Of a stretch of DNA of 64,000 nucleotides, positions 11,196 to 21,779 are shown one piece after another. Position 1 is the first letter of the stretch; every line of letters begins with the position of its first letter. A program made the position numbers and the translations under genes. This DNA is from Globisporangium splendens (lineage: Eukaryota; Oomycota; Peronosporomycetes; Pythiales; Pythiaceae): assembly GCA_006386115.1 (NCBI GenBank), contig VFIW01000052.1, forward strand, positions 248,001 through 312,000, in the 5' to 3' direction. The notes beneath the pieces were generated by a model. That model made no database searches, had not been told where the DNA came from, and saw only the letters and a list, made by a program, of their open reading frames with translations.

Positions 11196-11627
11196 TGCGT
11201 ACGGAGGCTAACACGTTATATGCGCCGTCAGCATCTATTGGAACTGCGTTTTCTCAGTCACTAGATACAAAAAGGGCTGATGTGCGACTTGCAACAAGAC
11301 AAAAAGGAACAGTGTAGTCATTTTTTTCTCTTTAGTGCTAATTTCATATGAATACAAAGCTCATCACTACCATCTGTGTCTTCCTGCGCTCGCTCGACCT
11401 GTTGAATACTCGGAGTGTCGATGCGTAGCAACAAGATACTTTAGCAATATGTAATGCAAAAAATAGTGCGTCGTTCGCCTCAATTTTTGTTTTGTGCGAG
11501 TGGTGATTTCTCATGAGAGCAACCATCTGAAAGGGAAGCCATTCGTTTCATGGCGCAGTAGCACCCCGGAAAAGAAGCGGAGAGCCTCACCCTCTTCCAC
11601 CTAAAGCTAAGTTCACCCGGAGGTCGT

Positions 11628-11746
11628 TTACGGTGGGACCCCATGGGGGGCAATAAGACCCAGCCCTGTAATTCCTTCCTCTACAATAAATAATGGCTAT
11701 TGTAGGTCACAACGATGAACCTAAATATACCTCACAGTTCAAATCA
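11628..11746 (+). mobile_element. SINE-like insertion sharing the LINE 3' tail (arm A copy)
   Basis: A 119-bp insertion is flanked by the 13-bp direct repeats ACCCGGAGGTCGT (11615-11627 and 11747-11759). Its last 40 bases (from TATTGTAGGTCAC through TGAACCTAAATATACCTCAC) match the 3' end of the LINEs at 8185-8220 and 1249-1290. Its first 70 bases (GGTGGGACCCCATGGGGGGC and onward) do not occur in the LINEs, so it is not merely a truncated LINE. A distinct body with a borrowed LINE tail is the hallmark of a SINE mobilised by that LINE. It sits at the stop codon of the SNARE gene, which reads from the other strand. Confidence 0.75.
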
Positions 11747-13041
11747 ACCCGGAGGTCGTGCTGTTGGGGAGAATCCCCAAGTAATCTTTCTTGTCCCGCG
11801 GGTACCATTTGTAATACGATACCAGCACGATCGCCACCACGAGACACAGCATGACGAAAAGCAGACAGATCTTGCTCGTGAACGCCTTGATCGCGAGTCG
11901 CTGGATGTGGCTCTTTGCTTCATCCGTGTCTTTCTGTGCTTGCTCGACCTACATTATGTTGCAAATGCAAAGTTACACGTCGTTGATGCATATATTATCC
12001 GCCAATGCTATGGTACTCGACCAGTTCACTTACATTCGCTTGAGTATGCTCAAGCTGGTTGCGCTGCTCCATCAAGTTATTCGTCACGTCCGCCGCTACA
12101 AGTATGCACCAATGTGATCAGAAAATTTAGCCATGTAGTTCCACAAACGTTGATTCAAATGAGCCTCAGATTTACCTATAGCCTCGGTTTCTGCAAGCGT
12201 GCGCTGTGCCTCGTCAAGATGCCGCCCATTCCTGCGAGAGTTCAGAGATCGCACTCATGAGTTAGTCGCAATGCCTGGATGATATGCTCATGTTCGCTCA
12301 GCGTGTACGAATATTTCACGAAGGATACCTGTCTATGGTTTCGGCGACGCGGGTGGCTTCTTGCTTCTGTTGAACACCAAATCGTACAATTAGGACTTCA
12401 TTTCCAACGCGATATGAAAAGGTGAATTCGAACGTACGGGATCATGGCTCGCAGAGTCGCCGTCGACTTTTTTCGCTTTCGAATCCCCCGTTAATATCGC
12501 TTTTTCCAAGCTCGACCTCAATTTGGAGCAGAGTGTCTTGCAACGAATGACCTGAAATTCATTCCGACACAGTTAATTAGCAAAATATACATGAAGGGTA
12601 TGTTGTGTTCAGAAGCCGCAATCTTGAGCGAACCTCCTCGTTCATCTTTCGCTTTGCAGCACTTGTAGTGCCGTTTTTTGCTTCATTCTCCAAAACTCGA
12701 GTCTGCGAGAACCACGGAGACGATCGATGCATCAGTGCGTTAGCTCAATTGCCCTTTCGAGGCGCTCACAACAGATTTCCACTTACATATCGCTCCACTT
12801 CTTCAATTGCCTGTCGTGCTTCCACGACCAGCTCTTCGCGTTTGGCTATCGGCACGAAAGCAGTCAACAAACCCGCATTGTGCCAAGCAACTCGAAAACA
12901 ATATATGCAATACAAACACTCGTCATATTTCGTACTTGGGTTGGCGCAGTGGTCGCACGCGTCAATTGCTTTCAGCGCATCGCTGCGAGCGCTGACGAAA
13001 TCGTCCATATACCCATTGAAAGTGGCGGAAATGCCCGCCAT
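11739..13041 (-). CDS. Qb-SNARE (Vti1/NPSN-like), arm A copy
   Basis: Eight-exon gene encoding 237 aa. Exons, minus strand: 13041-12936, 12845-12787, 12702-12634, 12551-12438, 12366-12329, 12231-12176, 12095-12034, 11948-11739. The N-terminal half is helical. The SNARE heptad region runs from about residue 120 to 190 (HLDEAQRTLAETEAIA ... LMEQRNQLEHTQANVEQAQ, with a Gln near the expected zero layer), followed by one C-terminal membrane anchor (LLFVMLCLVVAIVLVSYYKW). Length and layout match Vti1/NPSN-type Qb-SNAREs, which act in Golgi, endosome and cell-plate fusion. The stop lies in a target-site duplication of the SINE-like insertion: the ancestral end was probably ...TTSG-stop and is now ...TTSGLI-stop. 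It differs from the other copy by a few substitutions, including Asn versus Ser in exon 3. Confidence 0.8.
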
Positions 13042-13361
13042 CGCTGTCACCTGCAGTCGAAAACTAAGGTTACTGCACCACTTGCAAGCGTTGAGAAGGA
13101 AGGCTAACAACAACGCCGCCCATCAAAGAAGGTATTATGGGACGGGCCGTTTGATCATGGGACACGACAACGGTTCCTGATTGCTTTTTTAAAGAAACCC
13201 ACAGCCGCAATCACGAGATTGTTTCAATCTGGCATTTTCATCGTTCAGATTTTTCGCGGCAGCAAAGCACAGCGAACGCCAGACTTGTGCTATGTACAGA
13301 GCAGGTCGAGTCTTTATTTCGTGGAAATTAATGCAGCGATCCATTTCACAATTCACAAAGT

Positions 13362-16300
13362 TTATTGACGAAGTTGAAGCGGATCGGTCTGCAGTTGCGT
13401 TGCCAGTGTGCTCAGTTCATACTTCAACTTGTCGACGACTGCTAGATGAAGGGGGAGCGGCGACTGGCGCTCCATCGTCATCGGGTGCATGGTCAAATAG
13501 GAAAGCGAGTAGAAATCATCCAGAATCGCTGTCAAACTCTTTGACGACTTCAGTTGTGCAGCATCCGCATCACCATTCGACAATAATTGCCCGAAAATGA
13601 CCGACATGCTCACGATCGCTGGTTCTTTGTGCGATCCACTATGGGCACGTGAAACGGAAACAGAGCTCAATCCCTTCGAAGAACACACCCCGCGACTTCC
13701 TTCTGGTCCACCAGCGCGGTCATGGGGAGATACCACAAGGTATCCAGAGGTGTCAGACTGATAAAGCATAGAAGAGTCGTTTTCTCGGACTTGCACGGCT
13801 TTAGATGACACCAAGGTCACATTCGCAAACTTGATCTCTGTCAGAAGTGGCTTGTACACGGCCGGAACAAACTCTTCTGCCCGACTCGTACTCAACTCTC
13901 GCCATGCTCGAAGTTCATTTTCGTCTACCGGCGCTTGCGATTCGCCCAAGCGACAGATCACCAGACTGGATTTCTCGCCGAAAAGCGCAAGAAAATCGAG
14001 CCATTTCTTCATCATCTCTAAAAACACACTTTCGAGATCCTCCTTGTCGAAAGGGATCATGCACGATCCGAGGATGGAACCCATATTGTCCACAAAACTG
14101 CACGCGATCCACTTCTGGTCTGCCGAAACAGCATAGCCACCATAGACGCACGTATCGGCTTCTACACCAGCCTTCCCTGTCGCCGTGTCCGCCAAATGAT
14201 AGAGGCGCTCACTTACGTATCGAGACTTGCCAGTGGATGATGCGCCTTGGTCGTTTCCTGTGACAATGGGCTTGAGGTTGACACTCTCGAAGACGCGATC
14301 ATACAGGGCAAAGCAACTTGGCATCAGTGCATACGGACTTGGGTTCACGCCAACTTCGTACAAGTCTTCCAAGTACAGCAGCTCAATCGTCACACTCTCC
14401 CTCCATGGCACTTCAATGGTCGAAGTCGATCCAAAGAGACCATGCGAAAATGCACCAAGCGTCCACATCTTGTGCTTCACGTCTTGCCGACGGAATGGCA
14501 CAACCACATAAATAACATTCGCGACGGCAGATCGTGAAAATGCTTGCTTCTTCTTGACACCATTGCACAACACGGGACTGAGAAGTTCACCCGCTGAGCG
14601 ATACGTTGCAAACGCGTCGGACGCGCTCGTTGCGCACTCCACCAAAAGCAGCGTATTCACAGCATCCACGCTCACGCTACTATTGCCGTTTACTTGTGAT
14701 AAATCAATTGGCGCGTGGTCGCCCATGTGGCACTGAGCATACATGCTGCGAAAGCACGTCAAGTACGACAACGTCAATACTCCGAGCCATTCCGACGGCG
14801 AATGAGGACACACAATCGCATAGTCGACAGGTTTCGGGGCCGCAACTGGGTGGAAACCGCGCAATAAATATTCGGAAATGACCTGCGGCTCCACGTGGAG
14901 ACCCGCTTCCATCGTGGAGACGCAAAACTTTGGTACTTCTGGTACTCGCGGGGCGTTCATGTCACTGTTGCTGGCAGTGTGTTGCCTTGCGTACTCGCCG
15001 AAATTCAGCCATTGTTTAACATTACTCCTCCCATCGCTTGCTCTCCCATTCAACACCGAGCACAAGCTTAGCAGGTGAGGCCGCACGCGATCAGCTAAGT
15101 TCTGCTTCTCTCGCGTCGTCACAACTCGTGCCTCACGGTTTTCTTCAAGCAGCCACCTGCTCTGCCAGCGCGACGCCTGCCTCCATACCACCAGTGCATC
15201 CGACGCAGCCATCTGAATTCCAAACGCAATTTCTTCATCGCGCGATTTGAACACTTGCTGGTCGTTTTGCAACGCCCTTTGCTCTTGCTGTTGGCGAGAA
15301 TACTCGTCCAGTTTGGACTCGTCAAATTGTAGCAGCAGTTGTCGCTGACGCTCTTTCTTTTGCTGCTTCGTCTTGTGTGGTGAGTAATCGGGTGCCCACG
15401 CCTTAAACCGGTCAGACAACAAATTGTTTCGCAGCCGCTCGGTGGTCGCGTCGTTCACTCCAAGAAGTACTGGGGGTTTGCGCAGCTGCGTTGACACGTA
15501 CGCCTTGGCACTAGGCGCAAAGCGTTGCTTAGGCATCAATGCTCGTTGGTTCCTCGCCTCCATTTTGGAAGAAAATTCGTTCTCCACAAAGCTCTGGAGC
15601 GCTGCGAGCAACGGATGCGTCTTCGTGGGTCTGCCATCCAACGCCTCCTGTTGTTCATCATGAGAAAGTGACGCGACAAGGGAAACTGCAACGCTCAGCG
15701 TCGGCTTTGCTCCTTCGGATTGAGGCGCTGCGGTCGGTAGTCCTGACATCGCGAGTGAATTCTTTCTCGACAGCATCGGCGCTGCAGCCACTCCGTTCCA
15801 TTTCGCCAGGTTAGTATACTCGGTCACAGATTGTCGCTTCGCACCACTTGCTGCAGCTGACCACGCTTTCCCTCCAGCACTTGACCCCGGTCCAAACACC
15901 AACGCGAAATCCGCCGCTGCGCCATTGCTTTTCTTCTTTTGACGTAGACTCCGGCGTCGCTTGAAATGGTGAACTTCTGCGTCACAGTGAAGAAGCGCAT
16001 CCGCATCGCGGGGAAACGTGGCTCGAATCGTTGGTCCACTGGCATCGGGCGTGTTCACGTGCGTGTCAGGAGAAACGGGCGTTATGGATTCGTCGTTTTC
16101 CGCCGGATCGGTGCTCGTCTTTTTTCGTCGCTTCTTCCCTGGTGTCACGCGTCGCCTCAGTTCATCACCATCCCCGTCCCCATCATGGGTTGCATCGTCT
16201 TCGTCATCATCGCCATCGTCGTCATTTTCGTCCGGTTTCTTTGCGGCTCCATCGTCTCCTTCATTTGAGCCGTCTCCATCGTCGCTCTTTCGTTTGCTTT

Positions 16301-17332
16301 TTCGCTTTGCCACAGCGCGAAAGCGAGCAAATACATCGCTGTATTTGGTCTCTGCGATGATACGAGGCACCAAACCGTCATCTAAATGCCAGACATCGAC
16401 CATCGAGTGGTCATTCGCGCATGGCAACCCAAGCAGCCGTTGCCACGACGAGTGCGGGTTGCCCAGCTCTTCGTCGCTCCTGCGCGCAAAACGCTCGTTC
16501 ATGATCATACTCACCGTCACACACAGCAAATGCGAAGGCATCATGAGCTGGAAGTGCAGCTGGAACGCAGGCGTAGGGAAGTCTTCGTCCAGGTAGATGT
16601 CAAAGTGGTTCAACAGACTCAGCGACGGGCACCGGTAGATGAATTTCGCATCGTTGAGTTGGAAATAGTCGTGTTTGTCCAGCACAAAGTCCGCATTCGC
16701 GAGCAATTGGCGGCCCATACGTGCGTTGAGCGCGCGAAAGAACCGCGTTTGGATGGCGGCATCCAAAGTGAGCTGTTCAGTCTCGGCGCCTGCCGATCGT
16801 CTCCATTCACCGCTCGTGACTTCAATGATCCCCGTGAGTGTGTCGGCCGTGGGCACTTGCTGGTGACTGTGGTTCGCCATAAAGAGCCACACTCGCGGCG
16901 CATCGCTACCGTCGTCCGCGCGCTCCGACTCCTTCACCACGAGCGAATTCTGCTGCTGCAACCGGAGGAACAGCGCATCCAGCAGCGCATTGTCACTGTT
17001 TTCCACAGGAGCGTCGCTCTCTTTCTTGACAACTGGCTTCTCTGCTGAACCTCGCTGCTCATGAACAGCAACAGACAATGGTGTTGACGCCGTCACGCCA
17101 CCAGCATGGCTACCCACAGTATCAGCGCCATACACGCGCCATTCCAGCAACGCGAGCGTGCACTGCAGGGACAAATGCAGACATAGATAGAGAGTGAGAA
17201 CGCGCGCAGGTAGGGTTTGTGGACATGCGCCTATTCTAAATGGCTCGCCAGAGCACGCACCAGAGGGAAGACGTTGGTCGTGACGTCCTTGTCGCTGCCG
17301 CCCGCTGCTGTGAACTCTTGCGTCGTCTCCAT
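13362..17332 (-). CDS. MED13: Mediator subunit 13 (kinase module), arm A copy
   Basis: Two exons (17332-17261 and 17162-13362; 98-bp intron) encode about 1,290 aa. The spliced N-terminus reads TTNVFPL joined to CTLALLEWRVY, matching the conserved MED13 N-terminal TN-x-F/WR-x-Y motif; without the intron that motif is lost, which supports the splice and start. Residues about 310-400 are a low-complexity Asp/Lys-rich linker. The C-terminal half carries MED13 signatures: VDYAIVCPHSPSEW (about 803) with MYAQCHMGDH, VIYVVVPFRRQDVK (about 907), SPYALMPSCFALYD, and near the end RQSPLPLHLAVVD (about 1255). MED13 links the CDK8 kinase module to core Mediator in the nucleus. It is shorter than animal MED13, as in many protists. 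The stop is followed by an AATAAA. An almost identical copy lies at 24433-28403; it differs for example by Ala/Thr and Ser/Pro changes near residue 480. Confidence 0.82.
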
Positions 17333-17733
17333 GCTCACTGGCGCCTGCAGTACACAATTATAGGAGGTCGCAGCGCAAAACTCATCTCAGTACCCCCCCC
17401 ACACTGATCCTAGAATAAAGAACCAATGTGACGTGAAATAGTGTGTCCCACATGAGATTTATCCATTTTTCGGGCATTCCGATTTATTGTGAACTGCTTA
17501 TTACGGGTACTGTGTATTGAGATATTTCAGTACTTGCTTGTTGCTTCAACGAAAGACACAAGCAAGCGCCGAGTGCACGATGCGGACCCATTGCAGCAGG
17601 AGGAAGAGCTATCGGCCAGTAGCTCATGCACCTGTTAATAAAGCGATAGACGTGTTCGCGTCGCGGTTGCCGCGATGGGCAGTTCTCGTTGTCAAGCGAC
17701 AGATTCGCCGCTCGTCACAGATTCCCGAGCTGC

Positions 17734-18200
17734 TTACGAGGTGCGCAGTTGGCGCTCGAGAAAGACCTTCATTTCGCGAGGTTTCAAGAACGTGAGCGCA
17801 TCCTGGACGACAAACTCAAGCATCGAGATGTCTGCTGTGCGGACGAGCTGGCTGGGCGCATTCTGGAAATCCACCAGGGTGATTTTCCCCAACACCACTC
17901 CACGTGGATGCGCAGCAAGCGATCGGCAAGGAATTGCTGTGCTGCCTCTCCAGCTTTGGGGACCTGCCGATCGCTGGCGCTTGATCGATTGGTAGAAGCC
18001 TATGCTGCGCGCAATCTCGGGCGGGTATCGCAAGATTCCTAGGCTGTAGTCGTCGGCTTGTGATGGCTTCCCGTCATTTTCCCCCAATGAAACACTGCTC
18101 GCCAGGAAAATAGTGTCGCCAGCAAACACGGCAAGCCACTTGGACCCGAAGCGTACAATTGCTGGAGCAATGCTGTGAACGAGCAACTCGTGAGCGCTAC
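17734..18200 (-). pseudogene. truncated gene fragment at the A/B junction (arm A copy)
   Basis: From the junction inward, an open frame of about 150 codons reads like real protein (PAIVRFGSKWLAVFAGDT, then LGILRYPPEIARSIGFYQS, then VVLGKITLVDFQNAP) and ends at a normal stop. There is no ATG: the frame is cut at the exact base where arm A ends, and upstream sequence comes from segment B. It is therefore the C-terminal part of an unrecognised gene whose 5' part was lost when the junction formed. The identical fragment in the inverted arm is cut at the same base. Confidence 0.65.
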
Positions 18201-18216
18201 CGTTACGCTACGTGCA

Positions 18217-20071
18217 CTACACGTCGGCTAAATCGGCAGCTAATTCCATTACTCGGTGCTGCAATGCGGCGACTTCTTCGCTTAGCTCATTCGAGTCCAG
18301 CGTGAAATGCTCGTCTACAAATTATACAAAACAAAATGCCACGATTGTCAGCTCCACACATCATGCCAAATATCTTCCAAACAACCGTACCAAGTCGCAA
18401 GTTTTGTCGCTCTTGAACTGTTAATCTGCGTCCGTAGTGCATCACTTCGAGTTTTTGCAGATGACGCTTTAGTGCCGTGATATCGCGAGTGAACCCTTCC
18501 ATCTCCATTGCGCGACGCTTGTCCAAACTTCGATACCGACTCCTCAGTTTCGTTAGCCTCGCCTGGAGGTCCTGGATCCGATGAGTACACGCTTCCTGTA
18601 CGGCCGCATATTGCTCTTTGAGGATGTGAAGGTCTCGCTCTCGTGACTGTGCCTGGTTGCGGAACTCTTGCGCGTACACATTTCCTTCTTCCTGAATGGA
18701 TCGTTTCAAAGCTTGGGTCTCTACTACAGCCTGCTGGATCGCCTCTTTCCGTTCCGCCATGAGTGTTTCACATTTCTCCTGCATCTGATGAAGCTCTTCG
18801 TGGGCAAGTCGCTCCGCTTCCTGGGATTGGTGACGCAGCACCAGGTAGTCTTTCGTCGTCTGGTGTAACAGTCGTTGGCTTTTCTCTAATTGCCGTTCAA
18901 ACAACTGAGCTTTGTCTTCTGTCTGTTGCTTTTGTTGAGCAAGCTTGGCTTTCTCGTTTGCGAATTCGTCCAACAGAGCCTGTCCAAAAGTAAATGAGGT
19001 CGTACGTGAGGATCTTCTTGGCTCGTGGCAGGAAATACACAGTTTTGCATGTGTGACGCTACCTGAATGCGTTCTTCTGAGAGCTGCTGATGTGCTACAA
19101 GTTGTTCCTGGAGACTTTCAACCGTTTTAGCGAGTGCCGATGCTTGTTCGTTTGGCAGGTACACTGTCCTCAGCACTTTGTTCGATGTCTGACGAGCTGA
19201 GGGTGCTCGCACGGGAACTTTCGTGGGCAAGGACCGCATCGGTTGGCTCTTTCGACGTGGCTGCGAGCCCATCTCTGACGATATATGCATTGTAGACGGG
19301 TACGTGTACGTCTGGGGAGTTGGCGTAGGGCTGATCGGATAAGACGCACGCGTTCCAGGACGGCAATCTCGAAAGAAGGCAACCTGGATCACGCACAGAC
19401 AAGGCAGGCACAGCCGCCAGCACGTTTAGACCGCCACAAGCAATAGGGCATATATATATACACACTTCTTCCGTGACCGGCTGGGTCAGCGCGAGCAAGT
19501 GATGAATCTTCTGTCGATCTTTTTCTTCCTGGATTCGGAGCTTCTTGTTCTCAGCCTGCATATCGACCAACTCCGTTTTTACTTGGAAAAGCGTCGCGCT
19601 AGATTTCTTCAGCGAGTCTTCCAGCTCAGAGATCTACATAGGAACAATACAAGAATCGTAGCTGTGAAGGGAAGCTCACAGAATTCACTCCAAGCTATCG
19701 GTAAAAGATACCTCCTCATTCTTCATTCGCAGCTCCCACTTGAGTCGATGAAACTCTTCCTTGGAGATCTACACCGTTGCACCAGCGAGCTCAATACAAT
19801 TGCAATACAAACGCCAAATGAAGCGCATATTGTGAGCATATCAGCATACCTCTATCTGCGTCATGCGATCCAGCATGGTCTGGCGCTCCTGCTGGAACTG
19901 CTCGCATCGCTGCCGATAGAACGCCAATAGATGCTGCGCGTCGCCATCGGTGGCTGCAGCTGCACTGCTGTCGAGACCACCCGCCCGACTGAGGTTCACG
20001 GAGAACGAGCGCCGCGGCGACCCGTACGAGAGCAGTTCGTTCGCGCTGTCGTCGTCGTCTGTGAGACCCAT
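18217..20071 (-). CDS. CCDC77: CCDC77-like centrosome/basal-body coiled-coil protein, B copy 1
   Basis: Six exons (minus strand: 20071-19850, 19768-19712, 19633-19466, 19383-19063, 18979-18391, 18314-18217) give 484 aa, close to the usual length of CCDC77. Diagnostic features are the early HLLAFYRQRCEQF motif, the phrase KLRIQEEKDRQKIHHLLAL followed across an intron by VAFFRDCRPG, and a long C-terminal coiled coil (residues about 230-480). In animals CCDC77 is a centrosomal protein, and its phylogenetic spread follows organisms with centrioles and cilia; here a role at the zoospore flagellar basal body is an inference. The stop codon lies only 16 bases from the A/B junction. The last residue is Val here and Ala in the other copy. 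Confidence 0.75.
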
Positions 20072-20295
20072 TCTCGCACTTTGTTTTGAACTTGGTGCCC
20101 CTACAGCAAGCAACCCGCCAAAATATGCGAAACGAACTTAGTGCACGATGCAGAGTTAGCAAAAACGAACTTAAAGAAATGGGTCGGCTAATGACACCGT
20201 CTGACCAACATGACCAAGATGTCACCAAGTTCTGCCTCCTCGCCGCTGGGCTACAGGATGATCTTCTCGCTGCGCACTGGCATACTCTTGCACCT

Positions 20296-21411
20296 CTACA
20301 TATCATTCGTCTCCTGTTGTAGCTGCTTCAGCCACTTCTCAGCGAGCTTCGACACCTCTCCCTTCGCCGCTTCCAGGGTCGGACCCCAAAAACCACCGTT
20401 TTTCAGCACTTCGAGTGTTCCTACCGTGTCTCGAATAACCCGTGATGTGCGTATTGAGGGCGTTTCTTGGTCTTCACCATCCGGTGCGGCTAGGATGCGG
20501 TCCGTGGCGCGTCGTCTCTTCTTGCCTGGTGTTGCATCGCGGTCAGAAAAGCTGCTGCCATCGTCTTCCAAAGCATCCACTCTTGAGCTCCGTGGCCGGC
20601 GTCTATGCAAGTGCGGCAGTCGCTCAGAGGAGCCAGTGTCGTCGTCTTCCTGGGTGTCTACTCGTGCGGGACGTGGCAGGATTCCACGCAACTGAGGCAG
20701 GTGTTCGCCGTGCCAGCGCGGCGGGGCAGGCACCAAAGCAACCAGATCTGGTCGCACTTGGAGCCAGTCATGCAGGTAGAGCACGTCATATCGACCAGCA
20801 CAAAATGAAAAAAAGTTGCTTTCGTGTGCCCCAGATTGTCGAAAACGCGCCAGAGCGATGCTGTAGCGAGTGACGTGCTGTTTCCACATCTCCTTGAGCT
20901 TGCTGGCGGAATGAGAAGCTGCTTTACTGGGCTGGATGGGTGCGTAGCTGGGGCGCCAAGTGATGAGCGAATCGAAGGATGGATCGCGGCTCGTATACGC
21001 TTTCTCTACATCGACCCAGAATTCGCCTTTGTCGTGATCGGTCTCTGCATCTGACGCAGCAGCCCGCGCTGGAGCACCATCTGCTTCATGAAGCCGCTCA
21101 GCAAACGCGTCACTAAAGAGAACGTTGAGCAGGCGAAAGATGCAGTGCCTGGTCGACCGGCTGTGGACTGGGGGCGGGGTGTAGCCCGAGTTCGCGTCCA
21201 GACCGCGCCGATGCTTGCAGATGAGGTCGATGTAGCCTGCCTTGTTGTTGAGCATCGACTCCGTCATCGCCTTCCCCTGCACGCGGATGCCCAAGCGCAC
21301 GCACGCGCTCCGCAGCTCCTTCGCTTGGCGAGCCTCCAGCACCGTCCGGAAGGCGGCGTCGTCCGCTTGGAACTCCTCCACCAGCCGCACGATGTCCTGC
21401 TGCTCTTCCAT
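20296..21411 (-). CDS. SAP-like/Myb-SANT-like nuclear protein, B copy 1
   Basis: A single-exon 371-aa protein. The N-terminus (residues about 30-70, ELRSACVRLGIRV ... YIDLICKH) looks like a SAP-type helix-extended-helix. The middle (about 130-225) has the FW-V-Y ... KLKEMWKQHVTRYS ... SGAHESNFFSFCAGRYDVLYLHDWL pattern common to a large uncharacterised oomycete family resembling Myb/SANT or MADF DNA-binding regions. The C-terminal part is acidic/basic low-complexity sequence with a likely nuclear signal (GKKRRRATDR). DNA binding is inferred from these features only. An Inr-like CTCATTTCGC lies just upstream of the ATG. The other copy (37161-38276) differs by few residues, for example Asp versus Ala near residue 310. 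Confidence 0.6.
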   Translation of the reverse strand: MEEQQDIVRLVEEFQADDAAFRTVLEARQAKELRSACVRLGIRVQGKAMTESMLNNKAGYIDLICKHRRGLDANSGYTPPPVHSRSTRHCIFRLLNVLFSDAFAERLHEADGAPARAAASDAETDHDKGEFWVDVEKAYTSRDPSFDSLITWRPSYAPIQPSKAASHSASKLKEMWKQHVTRYSIALARFRQSGAHESNFFSFCAGRYDVLYLHDWLQVRPDLVALVPAPPRWHGEHLPQLRGILPRPARVDTQEDDDTGSSERLPHLHRRRPRSSRVDALEDDGSSFSDRDATPGKKRRRATDRILAAPDGEDQETPSIRTSRVIRDTVGTLEVLKNGGFWGPTLEAAKGEVSKLAEKWLKQLQQETNDM

Positions 21412-21779
21412 TGCGCTTCTGTTCTTTTGCGAAATGAGTGCAGGAAGGAATCCTGGTCGTCAGGTCCATGCCGTGTCTATGCACAGCGAAAAATCCGCGA
21501 TTTTGATTGGTCCTGGAGCGATAACGCCTCCATGAGAAAGTACAGATGGGAACAGATTTCGTCGACTCAAATCACTTCCTAGGATCTGTCTAGTGGTGCC
21601 ACGCTCTCCCAGCAACCACCTCACAACACAATGCTCTCACAGTCAATTCGTGTCTGCACAGCGCCACACAACGAGCGCTGCAGCTTTCGCTCGCTTCGCG
21701 CAGCGGAGAACATGTTCATATCGCAATTTCCCAGTCAGCGCGTCCGGTTCCGTCCCAGGGCGGCGTAAAGCACAAACAC

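Larger units (their letters stand above)
10713..18200 (+). repeat. inverted repeat arm A (7,488 bp)
   Basis: The reverse complement of this segment is 23565-31052. Every paired feature obeys x + y = 41765, so the arms contain no net insertion or deletion; only scattered substitutions are seen. The inner end is exact to the base, with similarity stopping at 18200/23565. The outer end at 10713/31052 passes into clearly related but much more diverged sequence. The arm contains the small helical-protein gene, a SINE-like insertion, a Qb-SNARE gene, MED13 and a truncated gene fragment. Confidence 0.95.

Noticed and set aside
16018..16596. Open frame of 192 codons, Ser/Pro-rich, plus strand (and its mirror at 25169-25747)
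   Set aside because: It is the antisense of the Asp/Lys-rich linker of MED13; low-complexity acidic codons produce Ser-rich frames on the other strand.
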